From the NCBI GenBank assembly GCA_005776885.1, contig SXOD01000020.1:1-64000 (forward strand): DNA of 64,000 nt. The letters are read 5' to 3'. The translations under genes were made by a program, and so were the position numbers. Positions 28,425 through 37,163 of the stretch are shown in pieces. Position 1 is the first letter of the stretch; the number at the start of each line of letters is the position of its first letter. The notes under the pieces are model-generated. The model saw nothing but the letters and a program-made list of their open reading frames with translations, did not search any database and was not told the DNA's origin. This stretch comes from Planctomycetia bacterium. GTDB lineage: Bacteria; Planctomycetota; Phycisphaerae; Phycisphaerales; SM1A02.

Positions 28425-30410
28425 ATGAGCGCCTCGCCGCGATGCACGGATGTCCCGCTGACCATCCTCGCCGGGGGCCCTCGGTCCGGGGGCGATGCCG
28501 GCCAGCGACGCGTGAACCGCATGTCGCGGCGGCGATTCACCGTGCTGATCGCGATCCAGGTCCTGCTGGCCCTCCACGTGGGACTCTGGCTCTGGGCCGG
28601 CGGCGAGACGCTCTCGCCCGTCGAGCCCAGCGAGAGCATGGAAACGCTCAAGCATGGCATCATCAACGTCGGTGCGCTCCTGTTTGGCACGGCGTTGCTG
28701 AGCACCGCGATCCTCGGCCGCTGGTTCTGCGGCTGGGGCTGCCACGTGATCTTGCTCCAGGACTGGTGCGAGCGGCTCTTGGTGCGATGGGGAATCCGCC
28801 CGAAACCGTTCCGCTCGCGGCTCCTTTTGTGGGTCCCCTTGGCGCTGGCGCTCTACATGTTCGCGTGGCCCGTCGTCTACCGACTTGCACTCGCCCCGTT
28901 CGTGCAACCGGACTTGCACTGGCCAGGCTGGTCCTGGCAGCTCACGACCAACGACTTCTGGAAGACCTTCCCCTCCTGGGCCGTCGCCATCCCGTTCCTC
29001 TTCGTCTGCGGATTCGTCACGGTCTACCTGCTGGGCGGCAAGGCGTACTGCACCTACGGCTGTCCCTACGGCGGGTTCTTTGCCCCCCTGGACCGACTCG
29101 CCCGCGGCCGGATCCGGGTCAACGACGACTGCGAGGGGTGCGGCCACTGCACCGCCTCGTGCTCATCCAACGTGCGCGTGCACGAGGAAGTCCGGGACTT
29201 CAAGATGGTGGTCGATCCAGGCTGCATGAAGTGCCTCGACTGCGTGGCAGCGTGCCCGAAGGAGGCGCTGCGGTTTGATTTCGGCCCCGCACCCGACTCC
29301 TCGCAGCGCCCGGCCGCCGGTCGGCTGTTTGACTTGCGACTGTGGGAAGAACTGGTGATCGCGATCGTCGGCGTCGGCACGATGCTCGCGGTGCGCGGTG
29401 CCTACGGCGCGGTTCCACTCCTCTTTGCCAGCGGCATCGGCGCGTGCGTGGCCTTCGTGGCGTGGAAGGCCACGCGAGTGATCCACGGCGGATCCGCCGC
29501 GTTCCATGGCCACCAGCTCCGGCGCAACGGGAAACCGACGGCGCTTGGGCTGGCGTGGGTCGTGGGTGCGGCACTCGCGCTGGCCGCGGTCGCGCACACC
29601 GGCTGGATCAGCGTGCTGGCCGAGCGGGGCAACGCGGCCTACGTTTCGCTCGACCTTCCGGAGTCCGACGTCTTCGGCGATCACCGGGTGGAACTGGAAC
29701 CCACGCGCCGCGACGCGGCGCAGCGCGGCCTGGAGGACCTCACGGCGGCCTCCAACTTCCGCTCGGGTGGATGGGGAGTGGGCAGCCAGTCCTGGCAGGA
29801 CGGACTGGACCTCCGTCGCGCCTGGATCCACTGCGTGCTGCATGACTACGCCGCCGCGCAGTCACTGCTCCAGGCGATGTACGACCGGTCCCCCACGGAG
29901 GCAGTGGCCGCCAACATCGGGCGGATCATGCGCGCGCAGGGCGATGACCTGGGCGCGGAACGCAGCTACCAGGATGCCATCACGGCGCACCCGGACTGGG
30001 GACGCCTGCGCGACGAGCGGATCCTGTGGCTCATCCAGTCGAGCCGTTACGACGAAGCGCTTGCCGCCGCACGGCACTGGGTGGCCGACCGCCCCGATGA
30101 CCTCATGGGGATGCGTCGACTCTCCTTGGTGCTCCTGGACTCCCCGCAACCGGAGCTGGTGGAGGAGGGGATTGCCTTGGTGCGGCACACACTCACCATC
30201 GACCCATCCAATGGATTTGCCCACTACGCACTTGGGCTGGCGGAGGCTCAGCGCGGGAGGCTGGACCTGGCGTTGCCGGCATTCGAGGAGGCATTGCGGC
30301 TGCAGCCCGAACACCCAGCCGTTCGGCAAGCCTTGGCGCAGCTCTACTCGGAGATTGGACGGGAGTCCGAGGCCGCCAAGTTGCTCGCGCCAGCACAGCC
30401 GCCGCGGTAA
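28425..30410 (+). CDS. NapH/CcoG-like membrane polyferredoxin fused to TPR repeats
   Basis: FCGWGCHVILLQDWCERL, CTYGCPYGGFF, CEGCGHCTASC, CMKCLDCVAACPKEAL; C-terminal TPR-like repeats (GFAHYALGLAEAQRGRLDLALPAFEEALRLQPEHP). Confidence 0.85.
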   Translation: MSASPRCTDVPLTILAGGPRSGGDAGQRRVNRMSRRRFTVLIAIQVLLALHVGLWLWAGGETLSPVEPSESMETLKHGIINVGALLFGTALLSTAILGRWFCGWGCHVILLQDWCERLLVRWGIRPKPFRSRLLLWVPLALALYMFAWPVVYRLALAPFVQPDLHWPGWSWQLTTNDFWKTFPSWAVAIPFLFVCGFVTVYLLGGKAYCTYGCPYGGFFAPLDRLARGRIRVNDDCEGCGHCTASCSSNVRVHEEVRDFKMVVDPGCMKCLDCVAACPKEALRFDFGPAPDSSQRPAAGRLFDLRLWEELVIAIVGVGTMLAVRGAYGAVPLLFASGIGACVAFVAWKATRVIHGGSAAFHGHQLRRNGKPTALGLAWVVGAALALAAVAHTGWISVLAERGNAAYVSLDLPESDVFGDHRVELEPTRRDAAQRGLEDLTAASNFRSGGWGVGSQSWQDGLDLRRAWIHCVLHDYAAAQSLLQAMYDRSPTEAVAANIGRIMRAQGDDLGAERSYQDAITAHPDWGRLRDERILWLIQSSRYDEALAAARHWVADRPDDLMGMRRLSLVLLDSPQPELVEEGIALVRHTLTIDPSNGFAHYALGLAEAQRGRLDLALPAFEEALRLQPEHPAVRQALAQLYSEIGRESEAAKLLAPAQPPR

Positions 30411-30422
30411 CCTTCGCGATTC

Positions 30423-30884
30423 ATGACTGCGGCCCTGAGCGAGATCCTGTCCCTGACGGCGGTGAAGGTGCCGCTTGTGGCCACCACTCGGCAGGGGGCG
30501 ATCGACGAACTGGTGGACCTGCTCGCGGCGCAGGGCGACATCGGTGACGCGGAGACACTCAAGAAGAGCGTCTGGGAGCGCGAGTGCCAACGATCGACTG
30601 GCATTGGGGAGGGGCTGGCCATCCCGCACGGCAAGTGCGCGACCGCCTCACGGCTGGCGCTCGCGGCGGGCATCTGTGCCGAGCCGATTGACTTTCAGTC
30701 CATCGACAAGAAGCCGGTCCACATGATCCTGCTCCTCATTTCGCCACCGGACCGAATCACCGACCACATCCAGGCCCTCGGGCGGATCAGCCGCGCGCTC
30801 TCCAGTGCGTCGGTGAGGCAGCAGGCATACTCGTCCAAGGACGCGAGGGCGCTCTACGAGCTCCTCGCCCAGCACGGCGCCTGA
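30423..30884 (+). CDS. ptsN: PTS EIIA (fructose/Ntr type) domain protein
   Basis: STGIGEGLAIPHGKC phosphorylatable-His motif; FQSIDKKPVHMILLLISPPDRITDHIQALGRISRAL. Confidence 0.88.
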   Translation: MTAALSEILSLTAVKVPLVATTRQGAIDELVDLLAAQGDIGDAETLKKSVWERECQRSTGIGEGLAIPHGKCATASRLALAAGICAEPIDFQSIDKKPVHMILLLISPPDRITDHIQALGRISRALSSASVRQQAYSSKDARALYELLAQHGA

Positions 30885-30915
30885 TCGACCGGCCGGTCGG
30901 CGCGAGATCGCCCCG

Positions 30916-32346
30916 TCAGTCGGCGCGCCGCAGCAGTGCGTGGAATGAACCGTTCGCAATCGTCTCCGGGGGAGCCCCGGGTTCGCCGGCGGGAAGCGAC
31001 GTCGCCATGGACTCGGTCTCGAACTCCGCCATCTCGCCGAGTTCCTCAACCATGTGCTCGTTCTCCTCGGAGTCGATGCTGCACGTGCTCCAGAGCAGGT
31101 GCCCGCCGTGTTCCAGGACCCGGATCGCCTTGAAGGCGATCTCCTTCTGCACGCGAAGAAGGGACGAGATCGTGCGACCCGACCAGCGGTAGCGCGCTTC
31201 CAGGCGTCGCGAGAGCACGCCGGAGTTGGAGCAGGGGACGTCCAGGAGGATGAGGTCGTAGCGCTGCCGCGTGGCCAGCGCCTCGTCGAATGTGACCGCG
31301 CGTGCCTTCTCGAACCCACCTTCGGCGAGCCTGGACCGAAGCGAGTCCAGCCGCGCCGCGTCGGTGTCGCAGGCCACGACCTCGGCGTCCGGGTGCGCGT
31401 GCAGCAGCTGCATCGTCTTCGTGCCACGGCCGGCGCACAGGTCCAAGATTCGCCTGGGACCCAGGCCATCGGCGGAGGCGACGGCGAGGGAACTGGCAGG
31501 ATCCTGCACGCGCGCGTATCGGCCGCCCGACTGCAACGCGGCGGACAGCTGCGCATCATCGCCGTGGAAGACCAGCCCGCCACGAGCGTGCGGCGTGGTG
31601 AGTGCCCGCAGCTCTCCCGGGAGCGAGTCGGGATCGACCCCCATCAGCACGACGGGTGATTGGCACAACGACGCGGCCATGACTCGTTCGGCCCGATCGT
31701 CGCCCAGCCGTTCACGCCAGCGGGCGCAGAGTCCCTCGGCCAGGGAGGTCTGTTCGGACATGCCCTCGTTGCGCCCACGGGCAAAGACGCGCGTGGCGAG
31801 ACGACGGACGCGGCCGTCCGCCATCGGGAGCGAGCGCGGGTCCTTCAGCCACTCCGAGGCCGGGACGCGTTCGGTGCTTGGGTCGCCGATGAGCGCCTGC
31901 ACCCGACGCAGCACGGCGTTGGCAAAGGCTCCGGCGCCCATCCGGACATTGGCATCCACCCAATCCACCGTCTCGTGCACGATCGCGTGGTGCGGCACCC
32001 GGTCCAGGAAGCACATTTGTGCCGTCGCGGCAAAGAGCGCTCCCCGCAGCCCCGGCTCGACGTCACGGGCGGGGCGAGTCGAACAGGTCCGGAGCATCGC
32101 GCCAATGGCACGCCAGTGGCGAAGGAGCACCTGCTCGCTGGCTCGCACCAGCGCAGCATCACGGGCATCGATCGCTTCGGTGAGCGGGGGGCTGATCGGC
32201 AGGTCGGGGAATGCATCCACCAAGCGGCTGGCCCTGGAGAGGAGTGCGCCCCGCGCAGGGGAGATGGGGCCACCACTCACAACCGGAGGCTGCGGGTCGA
32301 TGCCAGTCGATTCGTCCGACGGCGTGGGGACCGTGTCACTCATCAA
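30916..32346 (-). CDS. rsmB: RsmB/NOL1/NOP2/Sun family rRNA (cytosine-C5) methyltransferase
   Basis: NusB-like N-term ([16 protein letters not shown]...[13 protein letters not shown]), [53 protein letters not shown]. Confidence 0.92.
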   Translation of the reverse strand: MMSDTVPTPSDESTGIDPQPPVVSGGPISPARGALLSRASRLVDAFPDLPISPPLTEAIDARDAALVRASEQVLLRHWRAIGAMLRTCSTRPARDVEPGLRGALFAATAQMCFLDRVPHHAIVHETVDWVDANVRMGAGAFANAVLRRVQALIGDPSTERVPASEWLKDPRSLPMADGRVRRLATRVFARGRNEGMSEQTSLAEGLCARWRERLGDDRAERVMAASLCQSPVVLMGVDPDSLPGELRALTTPHARGGLVFHGDDAQLSAALQSGGRYARVQDPASSLAVASADGLGPRRILDLCAGRGTKTMQLLHAHPDAEVVACDTDAARLDSLRSRLAEGGFEKARAVTFDEALATRQRYDLILLDVPCSNSGVLSRRLEARYRWSGRTISSLLRVQKEIAFKAIRVLEHGGHLLWSTCSIDSEENEHMVEELGEMAEFETESMATSLPAGEPGAPPETIANGSFHALLRRAD

Positions 32347-33587
32347 CGGCTACGCGCGCGCGAGGCGGCCTTGCGCAGGGCGGCAGCCATGTCGGTGCGC
32401 TCCCACGAGAAGGTTCCCTTGCCCGCCTCGTCCGGCTCGCGGCCGAAGTGGCCGTGATACGCGGTGTGCGAGTAGATGGGCCGGAGCAGGTCGAGGGAGT
32501 CGATGATGCCGGCGGGGGTCAGGTCAAAGTGGTCCTCGACCAGCTTGGCCAGCACCGCATCGGTCACGGTGCCGGTGCCCCAGGACGTCACGAAGACGCT
32601 GGTGGGTTCCGGGACGCCGATCGCGTAGGCCAGCTGGACCTCGCAGCATCGAGCCAGCACGGCCGAGACGATGTTCTTGGCGACGTAGCGAGCCATGTAG
32701 GCCGCGCTGCGGTCCACCTTGCTCGGGTCCTTGCCGCTGAAGGCGCCGCCGCCATGACGGCCGCGTCCACCGTAGGTGTCCACGATGATCTTCCGGCCCG
32801 TGAGCCCGGAGTCGCCGTGCGGCCCGCCAACTTCAAAGCAGCCGGTGGGGTTCACGAAGACTTCGATGCCGTTGTGCCACCAGTCGCCCAGGACGGGCTT
32901 GATGATGTGCTTGATGACCGCGTCGCGAAGGGCGCCTTGCTTGTCGTTCCACTTCGGGTGGTGCTGCGTCGAGAGCACCACGTTGCGGATCCGCGTGGGG
33001 TCGATCCCCGCGTAGTCGACGGCGACCTGGCTCTTGGCGTCGGGGCGGAGGCCGCTCACGATGTCCTTCTCGCGGACCTCGGCCTGCCGCGCCACGAGTC
33101 GATGGCTCAGCGCGATCGGCAGCGGCATGCACGAGCGGGTCTCGTCGCAGGCAAACCCGAACATCATGCCTTGGTCGCCGGCACCCTGCTTCTTGCCCTT
33201 GCCCTTGCCGGCCTTGCCAACCACCCCCTGCGCGATGTGCGGGCTTTGCGAGTGCAGCAGGTTGATGACGCCGCAGCCGTGCGCATCGAATCCGACGCCG
33301 GGCTCGTTGTAGCCGATGCGGCGGATCGTCTCCCGCGCGATGGCCGACACGTCCAGCGCCGGCAGCTTCGCGTTGTCGCGGAAGGTCGTCTCGCCGGCCA
33401 CGATCACCTGCCCGGTCGTGACCATCGTCTCGCACGCGACCCGGCCACGGGAGTCCCTCGTGAGGATCGCGTCGAGCACGGCGTCCTTGATCTGGTCGGC
33501 CTCCTTGTCGGGGTGGCCCATCGACACACTCTCGGAGGTGAAGGTGAAAGTGTCCTGGGCTTGAGACGATTCGCGGGACTGGCTCAT
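32343..33587 (-). CDS. metK: S-adenosylmethionine synthetase
   Basis: [72 protein letters not shown]; alternative upstream start at 33632. Confidence 0.96.
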   Translation of the reverse strand: MSQSRESSQAQDTFTFTSESVSMGHPDKEADQIKDAVLDAILTRDSRGRVACETMVTTGQVIVAGETTFRDNAKLPALDVSAIARETIRRIGYNEPGVGFDAHGCGVINLLHSQSPHIAQGVVGKAGKGKGKKQGAGDQGMMFGFACDETRSCMPLPIALSHRLVARQAEVREKDIVSGLRPDAKSQVAVDYAGIDPTRIRNVVLSTQHHPKWNDKQGALRDAVIKHIIKPVLGDWWHNGIEVFVNPTGCFEVGGPHGDSGLTGRKIIVDTYGGRGRHGGGAFSGKDPSKVDRSAAYMARYVAKNIVSAVLARCCEVQLAYAIGVPEPTSVFVTSWGTGTVTDAVLAKLVEDHFDLTPAGIIDSLDLLRPIYSHTAYHGHFGREPDEAGKGTFSWERTDMAAALRKAASRARSR

Positions 33588-33766
33588 AATCGCGGCCGGA
33601 TTCTGGGATTGCTGACGGGTTTTGTTTGGCATTTCCTGCGTAGAAGGCACGATTGAGGTGAGTCTACCAGTCATCGGGGAGGGCTTGTCGCTTGGCATGC
33701 CCTCAACCCGTGGCGATCTTGCGTGCCGACTGCTGCCCTAGGCTTTGGAAAGGCAGCCCCAACTCC

Positions 33767-35272
33767 ATGAATCGAATCCCAAGAATGTCATTCTCGAACG
33801 TGCTCGGCACGTTGGCCCTGGCATTGGGCGGACTCCTCATCGCCTCCACGCCCACGCGCGCCGACGAAGCCGTGCAGCCCGCGACGTTGCTGGTGAAGCT
33901 GGCCACCGGCGTGGCGTGGCAGCACGGGCTCGCGCGTGCGGGCGACGCCGGGGACTGGTTCCCTGCCGGTGCCGACGAAGCCACTCGACGTGCCTGCGCC
34001 TGGGCGGAACTGGGCGCCCCCGAACCGCTCTACCGCGCCGGCATCGGGACGGACGCTCCGTCCCTGGCGCTCGCCGCGCAACTTGGCCTGGATCGATGGC
34101 ACCGTGTGGCGTGCGGCCACGGCGAGGATCCGCGCATCATCGCCACGCTGCTGCAGTCAATGGCTGGGCCATTCGAAGTCGTCGAAGCAGACCCGATGGG
34201 TGGGCTGGCCACGAATGACCCAATCTGGGACATGCAATGGAACATGGAAAACACGGGAACGAGCGGCGGGACGGCCGGCGCCGACATCAGTGCGCCGGAG
34301 GCGTGGGCGCAGGCACCGCGCGGTGGCGATGGCATCGTGGTCGCCGTGCTTGATGCCGGCGTGGCCGCTCACCTGGACCTGGCCGGCAGGATTCTCCCCG
34401 GGTGGAATGTGCCGTTGCAGAACACGAATACCGGCGACGTCTGCTCGTACCACGGGACGCATGTCTGCGGCACGATTGCCGCCGCGAGCAACAACCAGGT
34501 CGCGATGGCCGGGCTGGCCTCCCAGGCCCTGGTCTTGCCTGTCGTCGTCGTGAATCCATGCTCTGGCTCGGAATCATGGGTGGCGGAAGGGATCGCCTGG
34601 GCCGCCGATCATGGCGCTGACGTGATCAACATGAGTCTCCAGTACGGCGTGGGTTCGCAGGCGCTGCACGACGCGGTCCTGTATGCAGACGGACTGGGCA
34701 TCCCGATGGCGGCGGCCACCGGCAACAGCGCGCTCGCGCAACCAGCGTTTCCGGCCCGCTGGCCGGAGACGATCGCCGTGACCGCGACCGACAAGTGGGA
34801 TGAGGTCTGGTCGCTCTCCAACACGGGGACCGAGGTGGATCTCGCTGCGCCAGGCGTCACGGTGGACTCGCTCTACGGCACGTCCGGCACGTCGAGCCGA
34901 TCGGGGACCAGCATGGCCGCACCGCATGTGTCGGGCACGATCGCCCTCATGCTCGGTGAAGTGCCGACGCTGTCGACGCCGCTCCTCCGCGCCGCGCTGG
35001 AAGGCACCGCATCCGACATCGAGACGCCCGGCTTTGACACGCTCTCCGGGTCGGGTCGATTGAATGCCGGGGCCGCCGTGGCCGCTGCGATTGCCTTGGG
35101 GCCGGGGCCCGGCGACGTCAATCGCGACGGGGTGGTCAACGGGGCCGATCTCGCGCTCGTGCTGGGCGCGTGGGGCGTGTGCGGTTGCCCCTGCCCGGTG
35201 GACACGAATGCCGATTGCGCCATCGACGGCATGGACCTTGCCGCCGTCCTGGGAGGCTGGAGCAGCGACTGA
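33767..35272 (+). CDS. S8 (subtilisin-like) serine protease with dockerin-like C-terminus
   Basis: VVAVLDAGVAAHLDLAG (Asp), YHGTHVCGTIAAA (His), SGTSMAAPHVSGTIALM (Ser); C-term GDVNRDGVVNGADLALVLGAWGVCGCPCPVDTNADCAIDGMDLAAVLGGW. Confidence 0.93.
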   Translation: MNRIPRMSFSNVLGTLALALGGLLIASTPTRADEAVQPATLLVKLATGVAWQHGLARAGDAGDWFPAGADEATRRACAWAELGAPEPLYRAGIGTDAPSLALAAQLGLDRWHRVACGHGEDPRIIATLLQSMAGPFEVVEADPMGGLATNDPIWDMQWNMENTGTSGGTAGADISAPEAWAQAPRGGDGIVVAVLDAGVAAHLDLAGRILPGWNVPLQNTNTGDVCSYHGTHVCGTIAAASNNQVAMAGLASQALVLPVVVVNPCSGSESWVAEGIAWAADHGADVINMSLQYGVGSQALHDAVLYADGLGIPMAAATGNSALAQPAFPARWPETIAVTATDKWDEVWSLSNTGTEVDLAAPGVTVDSLYGTSGTSSRSGTSMAAPHVSGTIALMLGEVPTLSTPLLRAALEGTASDIETPGFDTLSGSGRLNAGAAVAAAIALGPGPGDVNRDGVVNGADLALVLGAWGVCGCPCPVDTNADCAIDGMDLAAVLGGWSSD

Positions 35273-35318
35273 TTCCGGCCCGGGCGTGACCAGCCCTGCG
35301 ACCTAGACTCCATTCACG

Positions 35319-35864
35319 ATGGCCGATCTGGTCCCGGTGACTCTGGCGCGACTGCTCATCCGCGAGATGGCCGACATGCAGTTGGTGGAGCTCCGGGAGA
35401 AGGACGGGGATCGACGATTCCCGATTGCGATCGGCCTGCCCGAGGCGTTCGCCATCGAGCGTCGCTGCAAGGGCCAGGCCGTCGAACGTCCCCAGACGCA
35501 CGACCTCCTGGCGAGCACGATCCAGGCCCTTGGCGGCACACTGGCCCGCGTGGAGATCAACGACCTGCGCGATGGCACGTTCTTCGCGCGGCTCGTCGTC
35601 GTGCACGATGGGACCGAAGTCATGATCGACAGCCGCCCCAGCGACGCGATCGCCCTTGCCGTTGCGGAAGACACGCCGCTCTTCGTCGCCGAACACGTGC
35701 TGGGCGAAGCATCGATCGATGCCTCGTGCCCAGACCTGGCCGCTCAATCGTCGGACGAGGACGAGGGTGACGACGGCCCGGAATCGACTTCATCCGGGTC
35801 CGACGACGACTCAGACGACGACTCAGACGACGACGCAGACGACGACTCAGACGACGACGACTGA
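35319..35864 (+). CDS. Bifunctional nuclease (BFN/DUF151)-like protein with poly-Asp/Ser tail
   Basis: FPIAIGLPEAFAIERRCKGQAVERPQTHDLLASTIQALGGTLARVEINDLRDGTFFARLVV...IDSRPSDAIALAV; tail GSDDDSDDDSDDDADDDSDDDD. Confidence 0.88.
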   Translation: MADLVPVTLARLLIREMADMQLVELREKDGDRRFPIAIGLPEAFAIERRCKGQAVERPQTHDLLASTIQALGGTLARVEINDLRDGTFFARLVVVHDGTEVMIDSRPSDAIALAVAEDTPLFVAEHVLGEASIDASCPDLAAQSSDEDEGDDGPESTSSGSDDDSDDDSDDDADDDSDDDD

Positions 35865-37153
35865 TCGCGATGGCGGCGACGGCTGGCATCCTCAGGCGCG
35901 GCGCCGAGGAGTTCGTGGAGGAGGCTGGTCGCGAAGGCGCCGGCGGGAAGGTCAAACGCCAGGCGAATCGAGCCGCCGTGCTCGTCCATGCTGGCTTCCA
36001 CGTGAGGGTTCCTGATCGGGACGCGCAGCGGCCGCCTCGCACCCAGCGCGGCGTACTGGCTGGATCGCCATTCGCCTCCGTCCAGACGGAAGGCGGCCAT
36101 GGCCTCTCGTTCCATGGCGAGCACCTCGCCTGCCGGCTCGTCCATCTCGGTCCCGAAGAGCGGGCCGCTGGGCGAGAGTTCGCCGGCGGCAATCCGAGCC
36201 TCGATGTCCAGCCGCTGGGGCGAATCGGACGCCCGCGCCTCGTCAAAATGAAAGCGGCCATGCGCACCCGGCCGCCAGAGAATGTCGCCCAGCAACGGCC
36301 GGTGGATCGTCCCCGCCCCAAGTCGCAGGTCGACGACCCGGTTGAAGACCGCGCTCTGGATGCCGCTGACGAAGAACTCCAGGGCCTGCGCGCCCGCCGC
36401 GTGGATCGCCATGGGAAGGGGCCGTCCCTTCGCGCACGCCAGGAGGACGCGCCGTTCGTTCCGCTGTCCTCCACCGAGGAGCGCTGCGGCATCTTGAAAC
36501 TGCCCGGCGGCAGCCAAGGCCCGAGCCCGTTTCAATCGATCCGAATCGAGCGCCGAGCCCTCGCCGAGCATCACTGCGAGGAATCGATCCCACTGCCCGT
36601 GGAGGAGGCACCAGCCCAGCACGTGGTTGGTCTGGAAGAGGCCGAATCGCTGCGGACCGTAGGCGTCCGGCAAGCCAGTCTCCACCAGCGACTGCATGCG
36701 CCGCCAGATGGTGGGAACGAGCAGGGGATCGATCGAGCGAAGCCGGATGCTGAATCGATTGCCGCGCAGCTGCCCTCGCCGAAGCCGGTGCCGGTGCCGC
36801 ATCGACCAGAGGATTCCCATGTCGTCCCACTGCGGATCCACCGCGGGCGCGTTCCGTTGGCACAGGTGAATTGAAGCGGTCTGAAGCGTGATCGCGTGGC
36901 GATCCTTCATTCCCGCAGTGCCGATCGACGACGACGGCACGCCGAAGTGGCGAGCCAGGCGTGCCACCATCTCCTGATGATCCACACCGCGCTTCTGGAC
37001 GCCGACGTAGAGGTGTTCTCCCTCTCCGGTGGGATCGAACAATGGAAGTTCATCCACGAGGAAGTCCTCGGGTCGCTCCTTGATCGATGCATGGATGGGC
37101 GCAACGTCCAGCAGCGTGCGTCGCGCCAGCGGCGGTGGCAGGTCGGGACTCAT
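35744..37153 (-). CDS. truD: tRNA pseudouridine(13) synthase TruD with Ser-rich C-terminal tail
   Basis: IKERPEDFLVDELP, GTAGMKDRHAITLQ (catalytic Asp), RGNRFSIRLR, GLPDAYGPQRFG. Confidence 0.9.
   Translation of the reverse strand: MSPDLPPPLARRTLLDVAPIHASIKERPEDFLVDELPLFDPTGEGEHLYVGVQKRGVDHQEMVARLARHFGVPSSSIGTAGMKDRHAITLQTASIHLCQRNAPAVDPQWDDMGILWSMRHRHRLRRGQLRGNRFSIRLRSIDPLLVPTIWRRMQSLVETGLPDAYGPQRFGLFQTNHVLGWCLLHGQWDRFLAVMLGEGSALDSDRLKRARALAAAGQFQDAAALLGGGQRNERRVLLACAKGRPLPMAIHAAGAQALEFFVSGIQSAVFNRVVDLRLGAGTIHRPLLGDILWRPGAHGRFHFDEARASDSPQRLDIEARIAAGELSPSGPLFGTEMDEPAGEVLAMEREAMAAFRLDGGEWRSSQYAALGARRPLRVPIRNPHVEASMDEHGGSIRLAFDLPAGAFATSLLHELLGAAPEDASRRRHRDQSSSSESSSASSSESSSESSSDPDEVDSGPSSPSSSSDD
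35802..35861. repeat. 12-bp minisatellite (GACGACGACTCA-type), coding on both strands
   Basis: gacgacgactca gacgacgactca gacgacgacgca gacgacgactca gacgacgacgac. Confidence 0.95.
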
Positions 37154-37163
37154 TGGGCCGACG

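Noticed and set aside
33588-33766. Possible SAM-responsive riboswitch upstream of metK
   Set aside because: I looked in the metK leader and could not recognise any SAM riboswitch core; an Infernal/Rfam scan would be needed.
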